Shown here: positions 57,371 through 64,000 of the stretch, piece after piece
How the letters are laid out: every line of letters begins with the position of its first letter
How positions within the stretch are numbered: position 1 is the stretch's first letter
From: Rhodococcus marinonascens NBRC 14363
GTDB lineage: Bacteria; Actinomycetota; Actinomycetes; Mycobacteriales; Mycobacteriaceae
Direction: 5' to 3'
NCBI RefSeq assembly: GCF_001894885.1
Contig: NZ_BCXB01000007.1
Location: 1-64,000 of the forward strand
Length of the DNA: 64,000 bases
Notes under the pieces: model-generated
The model's database searches: none
What the model was told of the DNA's origin: nothing
The model's input: only the letters and a program-made list of their open reading frames with translations
Made by a program: the position numbers and the translations under genes

Positions 57371-58264
57371 TCACGGCAGATCCCGCAGGTGGTTGCCGAG
57401 TAGTTCGTCGAGCCGATCGGCCGCCTCGTCCGGAATCCAATGGCTGACACCGCGGAGCACCTCGTAGGTGTACGGCGCATCTACGAACCGCGACGTCAGT
57501 TCCGGCCCCACCGGTCCGATCGCGAAGTCGCCGTCACTCCACACGAACAGGGTGGGCACCCGCGCCTTGCCGGACACCGATTTGTCGGACACCGATTTGT
57601 CGGACACCGATTTGTTGGACACCGATCGGAATGCGGCGAAAGGTAGTGCCCGGTACCAGTTCAGTGCGCCTCGCGCCCGAGCGCGGTCGCGCATCGGCTC
57701 GAGGTCACGCCTCGAGGCGGCCGCCGAATGACCGCTTGCGCGCAGCTTCCGGTACACGACACCGTTCGCTGCCATCAACCGCTCCGGAATCCAGGGAAAT
57801 TGGAAGGCAATTATGTACCAGGACTTCACGATCTGACTGCTTGTGAGGAGCGCCCGCATGAACGCTGCCGGATGTGGGACCGAAAGCGCCGTCAGGGTGC
57901 GTACGCGGTCCGGGCGGGCCGCCGCCACGTCCCACGCCACTACCGCACCCCAGTCGTGCCCCACTAGATGCACCGGGCCGAGTCCGGCCTGATCGATGAG
58001 GGCCACGATGTCCTGCTGCAATTCCGAGATCCGGTACGCCCACCTGGAGCGTGGCCGCGCACCTGGCGAATAACCCCGCTGGTCCGGGGCGAGGGTTCGG
58101 AAGCCACGCCGGTGCAGCAACGGCGCCAACGTGTTCCACGACCGCGAATCCTGCGGAAAACCGTGCAACAGGACCACCGGGACGCCGTCGATCGGTCCGT
58201 CGTCGCGAACATCGAAGATCAGTCCGTTCCGGGTGGCCGTGCTGATCCGCTGGTTGCCTGCCAT
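57371..58264 (-). CDS. Alpha/beta hydrolase (epoxide hydrolase-like) with a pentapeptide repeat insertion
   Basis: 297-residue alpha/beta hydrolase with the oxyanion region LLHGFPQDSRSW, the nucleophile elbow VGHDWGAVVAW (Asp104), an acid in VWSDGDFAIG and the catalytic His275 in RGVSHWIPDEA. The Asp nucleophile and HGFPQ motif point to the epoxide hydrolase/dehalogenase branch. Residues 214-233 are a four-fold pentapeptide repeat (SVSNK, SVSDK, SVSDK, SVSGK) inserted before the strand carrying the acid. Divergent from the MarR gene. Confidence 0.88.
   Translation of the reverse strand: MAGNQRISTATRNGLIFDVRDDGPIDGVPVVLLHGFPQDSRSWNTLAPLLHRRGFRTLAPDQRGYSPGARPRSRWAYRISELQQDIVALIDQAGLGPVHLVGHDWGAVVAWDVAAARPDRVRTLTALSVPHPAAFMRALLTSSQIVKSWYIIAFQFPWIPERLMAANGVVYRKLRASGHSAAASRRDLEPMRDRARARGALNWYRALPFAAFRSVSNKSVSDKSVSDKSVSGKARVPTLFVWSDGDFAIGPVGPELTSRFVDAPYTYEVLRGVSHWIPDEAADRLDELLGNHLRDLP
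57571..57630 (-). repeat. 15-bp in-frame tandem repeat in the hydrolase gene
   Basis: CGGACACCGATTTGT is repeated from 57571, 57586 and 57601, with a diverged fourth copy from 57616. It is in frame and encodes repeated SVSDK. The copies are almost identical at DNA level, so the array is recent and may vary between strains. Confidence 0.95.
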
Positions 58265-58280
58265 TCACCAATGATTACAC

Positions 58281-58306
58281 GGTGGGGTGCGATCATCGCC
58301 CCAACC
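58281..58306. promoter_or_regulatory. Dyad between the divergent hydrolase and MarR genes
   Basis: GGTGGGG and CCCCAACC flank the palindromic core GCGATCATCGC (58289-58299), giving an imperfect dyad with one bulge. It sits in the 118-nt divergent gap, where a MarR-type operator would be expected. Weakly supported. Confidence 0.35.
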
Positions 58307-58382
58307 GTTCACCATCGACATGGACCAACCGGCCTGCGGCGGCATGACAGCAGTCCCACGCCCCACGTGGGATGATCGACGT

Positions 58383-58916
58383 ATGCCACCACCGTCACCA
58401 CTTCATCTCGACCCTATCGAAGAGGCCCACCGGCAGTGGACGAAGCATGGCTGGGGTGATGTCGCGGATGGCATGGCTGCGGTGACCTCGGTGATGCGCG
58501 CGCAGCAAATCATGATGGCCAGGGTCGAAGAGGTACTCAAACCCTCGGGGCTCACGTTCGCCCGGTACGAGCTCCTCACCCTGCTCACATTCACCCGGAC
58601 GGGTGCCCTGCCAATGGCAAAGGCCAGCGCACGTCTCCAGGTGCACCCCACCAGCGTCACCAACGCCGTCGATCGACTCGAGACCGCGAACCTGGTCCGG
58701 CGCGTTCCGCATCCCACCGATCGCCGCGCAACGCTGATCGAAATCACTGATGCGGGGAGGAAACTCGCCGTCGAGTCCACCGAGCGGCTCAACGCCCAGG
58801 TGTTCTCGAAGCCCGGAGTCTCCGGCGACAAGCTCGAGCAACTTGTCACGATCCTCGCTGAACTCCGTCGCGAGGCAGGCGATTTCGACACCGGAGACGC
58901 ACCCACCAAGTGGTGA
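58383..58916 (+). CDS. MarR family transcriptional regulator
   Basis: 177-residue winged-helix regulator: ARYELLTLLTFTRTGALPMAKASARLQVHPTSVTNAVDRLE (recognition helix HPTSVTNAVDRL) and the wing VRRVPHPTDRRATLIEITDAG with the conserved DRR. The ATG at 58383 (PPPSPLHLDPIEEAHRQW) is chosen over an in-frame start 32 codons earlier that runs through the putative operator dyad. It may control the divergent hydrolase or the nearby valine genes. Confidence 0.88.
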   Translation: MPPPSPLHLDPIEEAHRQWTKHGWGDVADGMAAVTSVMRAQQIMMARVEEVLKPSGLTFARYELLTLLTFTRTGALPMAKASARLQVHPTSVTNAVDRLETANLVRRVPHPTDRRATLIEITDAGRKLAVESTERLNAQVFSKPGVSGDKLEQLVTILAELRREAGDFDTGDAPTKW

Positions 58917-58927
58917 GGAACGACTCA

Positions 58928-58957
58928 CGCCCCGCACCGGAGATCCGGGGCGGGGCG
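58928..58957. terminator. Hairpin between convergent MarR and enoyl-CoA hydratase genes
   Basis: CGCCCCGC plus CCGG pair with CCGG plus GCGGGGCG around an AGAT loop, with one A/G mismatch. It lies in the 61-nt gap between the two stop codons and could serve both directions. No T-tract. Confidence 0.6.
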
Positions 58958-58977
58958 ACTGTCATATGAACGGCCTG

Positions 58978-59754
58978 CTAGCGGTGCTTGAAGACCGGCG
59001 CACGTTTCTCGACGAACGCCGCCATGCCTTCCTTCTGATCCTCCGTCGCGAACGTCGAATGGAACACGCGACGCTCGAAACGGACACCTTCGGTGAGAGT
59101 GGTCTCGAACGACCGGTTGACCGCTTCCTTCGCCATCATCGCGACCGGAAGAGACATATCAGCGATGGTGGTCGCAGTCTTCATCGCCTCGTCCAGAAGG
59201 TCGGCGGCGGGCACGATACGCGACACCAGTCCGGCACGCTCGGCTTCTTCGGCGTCCATGTTCCGTCCGGTCAGACATAGTTCCATGGCCTTGGCCTTAC
59301 CTACCGCTCGCGTCAGCCGCTGCGATCCGCCGATGCCGGGGATGACGCCGAGCTTGATCTCGGGCTGGCCGAACTTCGCGGTGTCCGCGGCGATCAGGAT
59401 GTCGCACAGCATCGCGAGTTCGCATCCGCCGCCGAGCGCGTAGCCTGCGACGGCCGCGATCGTCGGCTTACGGGCTGCCGCGAGGCGATCCCACGCCGCA
59501 AAGAAATCGCCCAGGTAGACGTCCATGTACGACTTGGGTTGCATCTCCTTGATGTCGGCGCCCGCCGCGAATGCCCGATCGGAGCCGGTGATCAGGACGG
59601 CCCCGATTTCCGGATCACCCTCCAACTCGTCCACCGCGGCGACGACCTCGCGCATCAGCTTCGAATTCAGGGCGTTGAGAGCCTTCGGACGGTTGAGGGT
59701 GATGATCCCTACACGTCCCGTGCGGTCGAGCAGAATGGTCTCGAAGTCGGTCAC
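58978..59754 (-). CDS. Enoyl-CoA hydratase
   Basis: 258-residue crotonase with [33 protein letters not shown] and [20 protein letters not shown], where both catalytic Glu positions of true hydratases are recognisable. It hydrates methacrylyl-CoA in valine breakdown and is EchA8-like. GTG start at 59754 overlaps the mmsB stop by 4 nt. Last gene of the valine operon. Confidence 0.92.
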   Translation of the reverse strand: MTDFETILLDRTGRVGIITLNRPKALNALNSKLMREVVAAVDELEGDPEIGAVLITGSDRAFAAGADIKEMQPKSYMDVYLGDFFAAWDRLAAARKPTIAAVAGYALGGGCELAMLCDILIAADTAKFGQPEIKLGVIPGIGGSQRLTRAVGKAKAMELCLTGRNMDAEEAERAGLVSRIVPAADLLDEAMKTATTIADMSLPVAMMAKEAVNRSFETTLTEGVRFERRVFHSTFATEDQKEGMAAFVEKRAPVFKHR

Positions 59755-60650
59755 TGGTCTGCCTCGCTGGAACGTGCACGGATATCGTTGATGATGGCCG
59801 AGAAGTCCTGTTCGCCACCGCCGGCGGCGCGAAACCTGCTGTAGACCTCGGCCGCGTGGAGCCCGAGCTCCGCCTCCACTCCGTTGTCGCGCACCGCGTT
59901 CGCCGCGAGCCCAAGATCCTTGTCCATCAATGCGGCTGCGAAGCCGGGTTGGTAGTCCCTGTTAGCAGGGCTGGCTGGAACCGGTCCGGGAACGGGACAG
60001 TTGTTGGTGAGAGCCCAGCACTGGCCCGATGCGTTCGAGGCCACGTCGAACAGAGCCTGATTGCTCAACCCCAGCTTCTCGCCGAGGACGAACGCCTCGC
60101 TGATCGCGATCATCGAGACACCGAGAATCATGTTGTTGCAGATCTTGGCGGCCTGTCCGTTGCCCGAATCGCCGCAATGGACGACCTTCTTACCCATCAC
60201 GTCGAGCAGCGGCTCGGCGGCGTCGAAGGCATCCGCAGGCCCGCCGACCATGAAGGCCAGCGTGCCCGCCGTCGCGCCTACCACACCACCCGAGACCGGG
60301 GCGTCGACGGCGCGGTGGCCGGCCTCGCGCGCCGCACCGTGCGCGGCGCGCGCGTCGGCGACGTCGATGGTGGACGAGTCGATGAAGAGCGTGCCCGGCT
60401 TCGCCGCCGGCAGGATCTCGTCGTAGAGATCGAGGACGTGTTTTCCGCTCGGCAGCATCGTGATGACGACGTCCGCTTCGCGCACGGCTTCGACAGCCGA
60501 ATCGGCGACGGTGACACCGTCTTTCACTGCCTGCTCGAGTGCGGCGGGCACGGGGTCGAAGCCGACCACCGTGTGACCGGCCCGTACGAGGTTGGCCGCC
60601 ATGGGACCACCCATGTGACCGAGTCCCAGAAATCCGACGGTAGTGCTCAT
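59751..60650 (-). CDS. mmsB: 3-hydroxyisobutyrate dehydrogenase
   Basis: 299-residue beta-hydroxyacid dehydrogenase oxidising 3-hydroxyisobutyrate to methylmalonate semialdehyde with NAD. N-terminal motif [21 protein letters not shown], substrate motif [16 protein letters not shown] and the catalytic Lys in [15 protein letters not shown] are intact. The ATG at 60650 with AGGAAC upstream is chosen; the long open frame upstream is out-of-frame translation of the hydrolase gene. Confidence 0.94.
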   Translation of the reverse strand: MSTTVGFLGLGHMGGPMAANLVRAGHTVVGFDPVPAALEQAVKDGVTVADSAVEAVREADVVITMLPSGKHVLDLYDEILPAAKPGTLFIDSSTIDVADARAAHGAAREAGHRAVDAPVSGGVVGATAGTLAFMVGGPADAFDAAEPLLDVMGKKVVHCGDSGNGQAAKICNNMILGVSMIAISEAFVLGEKLGLSNQALFDVASNASGQCWALTNNCPVPGPVPASPANRDYQPGFAAALMDKDLGLAANAVRDNGVEAELGLHAAEVYSRFRAAGGGEQDFSAIINDIRARSSEADQ

Positions 60651-60682
60651 TGCAGTTCCTCCTGAACGCTTGTGACTGGTGG

Positions 60683-61750
60683 TCAGTGCTGCGGCTGCCG
60701 GGCCGTCAGACCGAGTTCGAGATCGCCCAGCGGCGCAAAGAAGGAGTCGATCTGCTTCTCGTCCACCTCTTCGATCGTGGCCGGCGACCACTGGGGATTG
60801 CGGTCCTTTTCGACCACCTGCGCCCGAATCCCCTCGACCAAGTCGTGGGATCCCAGGCACGCGACGGAGACGCGGAACTCGTCGTTCAGCACTTCCTCGA
60901 GGCTGCCCACGGCCCGGGCACGGCGCAACGAGCGCAGCGTGACCGCGCACGCCGTCGGCGACTTCGACAGCACTTGCTCGGCCGCCTTCTCCGCTTCCGG
61001 GATACCGCTGCTACGCAACCGGGAGACGATATCGGAGAGTGCATCGGCAGAGTATGCGGCGTCGATCCAACTCTGTTGCGCCAGCAGACCCGAGACCGGG
61101 GCCTGTTCGGAGAAGGTACCGAGCGCCTCGTCCACCGACGTCGTCGACAACCCCTCGATGAACCCATCGATCTTGTCGGACGGGATGAAATGGTCGGCGA
61201 ATCCACATGCGATCGCGTCGCCCGCGCTGAGCCGTGCGTTCGTCAGGGCGACGTGCGTGCCCAGTTCGCCAGGTGTGCGGGCAAGCAGGTACGTCCCCCC
61301 GACGTCTGGGACGAAGCCTATCCCGGTCTCGGGCATGCCGATCATCGAGCGCTCGGTGACGATGCGGACGCTGCCGTGCGCAGACACCCCGACGCCGCCA
61401 CCCATGACAATTCCGTCCATGATCGCCACGTACGGCTTGCCGTAGCGAGCGATGGCCGCGTTGAGGATGTACTCGTCGCGCCAGAACTCACGCGAGCCTG
61501 TGCCGCCCTCCTTGGCGTCGTGATAGATGGACACGATGTCGCCGCCGGCGCACAGGCCTCGCTCGCCGGCACCGGTCAGGACCACGGCGTGCACTTCGTC
61601 GTCATCGGACCACTCGACCAGTGCCGTCGCGATCTGTCGCACCATGGCGTGAGTGAGTGCGTTGATCGCCTTCGGCCGATTGAGAACGATACGGCCCAAC
61701 CCGCGACTCTTCTCGATCAGAACCTCGGGCGCGGTGTCCGTGCCGGTCAT
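60683..61750 (-). CDS. 3-hydroxyisobutyryl-CoA hydrolase
   Basis: 355-residue crotonase-superfamily hydrolase releasing 3-hydroxyisobutyrate from its CoA ester. Motifs: GRIVLNRPKAINALTHAMV, GAGERGLCAGGDIVSIY, MDGIVMGGGVGVSAHGS and MPETGIGFVPDVGGTYLL. The length and C-terminal NPQWSPATIEEV segment separate it from true hydratases. The ATG at 61750 overlaps the acyl-CoA dehydrogenase stop by 4 nt and has AAGGAG upstream. Confidence 0.93.
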   Translation of the reverse strand: MTGTDTAPEVLIEKSRGLGRIVLNRPKAINALTHAMVRQIATALVEWSDDDEVHAVVLTGAGERGLCAGGDIVSIYHDAKEGGTGSREFWRDEYILNAAIARYGKPYVAIMDGIVMGGGVGVSAHGSVRIVTERSMIGMPETGIGFVPDVGGTYLLARTPGELGTHVALTNARLSAGDAIACGFADHFIPSDKIDGFIEGLSTTSVDEALGTFSEQAPVSGLLAQQSWIDAAYSADALSDIVSRLRSSGIPEAEKAAEQVLSKSPTACAVTLRSLRRARAVGSLEEVLNDEFRVSVACLGSHDLVEGIRAQVVEKDRNPQWSPATIEEVDEKQIDSFFAPLGDLELGLTARQPQH

Positions 61751-62910
61751 GCTGCTCCTTGCTTTCGCTGTCCTGCTGCTCCGACGACGCTCCGAGCGAT
61801 GACCACCCGCATGATCTCGTTGCTGCCCTCGAGAATCTGGTGGACCCGGAGGTCTCGAACGATCTTCTCTATTCCGTACTCCGCAAGATAGCCGTAACCG
61901 CCGTGGAGTTGCAGCGCCTTGTTGGCGACGTCGAAACCGGTGTCGGTGGCGAAGCGTTTGGCCATGGCGCACAGTTCGACGACGTCGGGAGCGCCCTCGT
62001 CCAATGCCGCCGCAGCCCGCCACAGCAGAGTCCGCGCCGCTTCCAGTTCGGTGCGCATGTCGGCCAACTGGAACTGCAGGGCCTGCGAGTCGATCAGCTG
62101 CGCACCGAAGGCCTTGCGATCCGCGAGGTAAGCGACTGCCTTGTCGAGGGCCACCTGCGCTCCCCCAACCGAACAGGCGGCGATGTTGAGCCGGCCGCCG
62201 TTGAGCCCGGACATCGCGATCCGGAAACCGCTGCCTTCGGAGCCCAGCATGTTCGCCGCGGGCACCCGCACGTCTTCGAGGATGACCTGACGAGTGGGCT
62301 GCGCGTTCCACCCCATCTTCACCTCATTGGGCCCGAAGGACAGGCCTTGCGAGCCCTTCGGGACGATGAACGCCGAGATTCCCTTCGGGCCGCTCTCCCC
62401 GGTGCGGGCCATCACCACATACACGTCGGAAGTTCCTGCACCGGAGATGAACTGCTTGACTCCGTTGATCACATAGTCGCCGCCGTCGCGGACGGCCTTG
62501 GTGCTCAACGCCGCCGCGTCCGAGCCCGCGCCCGGTTCGGTGAGGCAGTAACTGCCCAGCTGATCCATCGAGCACAGACCGGGCACCCACCGGTGGCGCT
62601 GCTCATCGTTGCCGAACTTGTCGATCATCCACGTGACCATGTTGTGGATGGAGATGTACGCGGCGATCGACGGGCAGCCCGTGGCGAGCTGCTCGAAGAT
62701 GCGGACCGCGTCGACACGCGTCAGTTCCGATCCGCCCACGTCCTCACGAATGTAGATCCCGCCCATGCCCAGTGCCGCCGCCTTGCGGAGTGCGTCCACC
62801 GGAAAGTGTTTGGCCTGATCCCATTCCACGGCGTGTGGCGCCAGATGCTCGGTGGCGAATTCGCGGGCCGTGTCGCTGATCGCCCGCTCGTCATCGGTCA
62901 AGGTGAACAT
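61747..62910 (-). CDS. Isobutyryl-CoA dehydrogenase (acyl-CoA dehydrogenase)
   Basis: 387-residue acyl-CoA dehydrogenase with CLTEPGAGSDAAALSTKA, YVINGVKQFISGAG, the helix ADRKAFGAQLIDSQALQFQLADM (core) and the C-terminal LEGSNEIMRVVIARS. Placed between mmsA and the 3-hydroxyisobutyryl-CoA hydrolase, it most likely oxidises isobutyryl-CoA to methacrylyl-CoA. Starts 10 nt after the mmsA stop. Confidence 0.92.
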   Translation of the reverse strand: MFTLTDDERAISDTAREFATEHLAPHAVEWDQAKHFPVDALRKAAALGMGGIYIREDVGGSELTRVDAVRIFEQLATGCPSIAAYISIHNMVTWMIDKFGNDEQRHRWVPGLCSMDQLGSYCLTEPGAGSDAAALSTKAVRDGGDYVINGVKQFISGAGTSDVYVVMARTGESGPKGISAFIVPKGSQGLSFGPNEVKMGWNAQPTRQVILEDVRVPAANMLGSEGSGFRIAMSGLNGGRLNIAACSVGGAQVALDKAVAYLADRKAFGAQLIDSQALQFQLADMRTELEAARTLLWRAAAALDEGAPDVVELCAMAKRFATDTGFDVANKALQLHGGYGYLAEYGIEKIVRDLRVHQILEGSNEIMRVVIARSVVGAAGQRKQGAA

Positions 62911-62920
62911 GGAATTCCGA

Positions 62921-64000
62921 TCAGTTCATGGTGGGGATGACGAAGTGATTGGCCTCTTCCTTCTTGCCCGAGGGCCAGCGCTGCGTCACGGTCTTGGTCT
63001 TGGTGTAGAAGCGGAACGAGTCCGGACCGTGCTGGTTCAGGTCGCCGAAACCGGAGCGCTTCCAGCCGCCGAACGTGTGGTAGGCGATCGGCACCGGGAT
63101 CGGCACGTTGACGCCGACCATGCCGACGTTCACGCGGTTCGTGAAGTCTCGGGCGGTGTCACCGTCGCGGGTGAAGATCGCGACGCCGTTGCCGTACTCG
63201 TGTTCGGAGGGCAGTCGCAGCGCCTCCTCGTAGTCCGCCGCCCGGGCGACCAGCAGGACCGGTCCGAAGATCTCTTCCTTGTAGATCCGCATGTCGGTGG
63301 TGACTTTGTCGAACAGGGTCGCGCCGGTGAAGAAACCCTTTTCATGACCTTCCAGCGTGAAGCCGCGGCCGTCGATCACGGCTTCGGCGCCCTCGTCGAT
63401 GCCGATCTGGATGTAGTTGTTCACCCGTTCGAGGGCGTCCTTGCCGACCAGTGGGCCGAAGTCTGCGCCTTCGTCGTCACTGCGTCCTATCCTCAGCTTG
63501 CCGACCCGCTCAGTGAGCTTGGCGACGAGTGCGTCGGCGGTCTCCTCACCCACCGGAACAGCGACGGAGATCGCCATGCAACGCTCACCCGCAGACCCGT
63601 AACCTGCGCCGATGAGGGCGTCCGCCACCTCGTCGAGGTCGGCGTCGGGCATGATGATCGCGTGGTTCTTGGCGCCGCCGAAGCACTGTGCGCGCTTGCC
63701 GTTGGCGGCGGCGGTCTCGTAGATGTACTGCGCGATCGGTGTCGAGCCGACGAATCCGACGGCCTTGACCCGGTCGTCGGTGAGCAGAACGTCCACCACT
63801 TCCTTGTCACCGTTGACCACGTTGAACACGCCTGCCGGTAGACCGGCCTCGGCAAACAGTTCCGCCAGACGCAGCGGCACCGAGGGGTCGCGCTCGGACG
63901 GCTTGAGGATGAAGGCGTTTCCCGCCGCCAGGGCCGGGCCGGCCTTCCATAGCGGAATCATGGCCGGGAAGTTGAACGGCGTGATCCCCGCGACGACACC
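62921..64000 (-). CDS. mmsA: Methylmalonate-semialdehyde dehydrogenase, 5' end outside the window
   Basis: CoA-acylating aldehyde dehydrogenase converting methylmalonate semialdehyde to propionyl-CoA. The window holds the C-terminal 359 residues, beginning [19 protein letters not shown]. The nucleophile Cys is in [17 protein letters not shown], the MmsA-type motif, and the C-terminal TKTVTQRWP is typical. An internal Met in the first segment is not the start; the frame continues past position 64000. It is upstream of the acyl-CoA dehydrogenase, mmsB and hydrolase genes. Confidence 0.95.
   Translation of the reverse strand, partial: GVVAGITPFNFPAMIPLWKAGPALAAGNAFILKPSERDPSVPLRLAELFAEAGLPAGVFNVVNGDKEVVDVLLTDDRVKAVGFVGSTPIAQYIYETAAANGKRAQCFGGAKNHAIIMPDADLDEVADALIGAGYGSAGERCMAISVAVPVGEETADALVAKLTERVGKLRIGRSDDEGADFGPLVGKDALERVNNYIQIGIDEGAEAVIDGRGFTLEGHEKGFFTGATLFDKVTTDMRIYKEEIFGPVLLVARAADYEEALRLPSEHEYGNGVAIFTRDGDTARDFTNRVNVGMVGVNVPIPVPIAYHTFGGWKRSGFGDLNQHGPDSFRFYTKTKTVTQRWPSGKKEEANHFVIPTMN

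Overview
The window is a high-GC actinobacterial chromosome segment, most consistent with Rhodococcus. The block from argS to murA has the gene order known from Mycobacterium tuberculosis (argS-lysA-hom-thrC-thrB-rho-rpmE-prfA-prmC-tsaC-wecA-atpI-like-atpBEFHAGDC-DUF2550-adenosyltransferase-murA). MurA carries the mycobacterial-type Asp in place of the active-site Cys. The second half has the dense acyl-CoA, SDR and oxidoreductase content typical of rhodococci. No transposase, integrase, CRISPR array or phage gene is visible.

Layout. (1) 186-23921: core housekeeping block, all on the minus strand except the PduO-type adenosyltransferase at 1515-2090. Transcription runs from argS down to DUF2550; murA is separated from it by the adenosyltransferase gene. 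Many gene pairs overlap by 4 nt (GTGA or ATGA). A textbook intrinsic terminator separates rpmE from prfA. (2) 24139-25789: a translationally coupled DUF3105-DUF305 pair of membrane-anchored proteins on the plus strand. (3) 25826-29180: phosphoketolase, tRNA-Arg(CCG), and a 5'-truncated N5-(carboxyethyl)ornithine synthase relic next to the tRNA. (4) 29256-40640: a long minus-strand catabolic operon with acyl-CoA ligase, three SDRs plus a further SDR at its head, a quinone-oxidoreductase-like protein, a tandem acyl-CoA dehydrogenase pair, an APH-type kinase, an ACAD11-like dehydrogenase and an enoyl-CoA hydratase. A divergent plus-strand trio (MaoC, acyl-CoA ligase, reductase) starts at 40821. 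(5) 44048-48568: F420/LLM oxidoreductase, MHS transporter, TetR regulator and phosphotriesterase-like lactonase. (6) 48762-53053: cysD-cysNC-cysQ, with CysQ fused to an NTF2-like domain, followed by a limonene-epoxide-hydrolase-like gene. (7) 53176-57331: IclR regulator divergent from a DUF1214-SDR-sulfotransferase operon, with a perfect KstR-type box between them. (8) 57371-58916: alpha/beta hydrolase and MarR regulator. (9) 58978-64000: valine (isobutyryl-CoA) catabolism genes echA-mmsB-hibch-acd-mmsA, the last cut by the window edge.

How the parts fit together. Three parts look less ordinary. First, an APH kinase plus ACAD11-like dehydrogenase plus SDRs and a ligase resembles the 4-hydroxyacyl-CoA phosphorylation route (Pseudomonas lva genes, mammalian ACAD10/11), here split into separate genes and sharing an operon with a probable alpha2beta2 acyl-CoA dehydrogenase pair. 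Second, PAPS synthesis (CysD, CysNC) and PAP recycling (a fused CysQ) lie about 1.1 kb from a sulfotransferase operon that carries a sterol-type KstR box, and no sulfite- or APS-reductase gene is present. This suggests a sulfation module rather than cysteine biosynthesis. Third, a shared 16-bp motif lies upstream of the lactonase-TetR operon, the MHS transporter and the long catabolic operon, suggesting one regulon. Calls rest on recognisable motifs and context only; no database search was possible.
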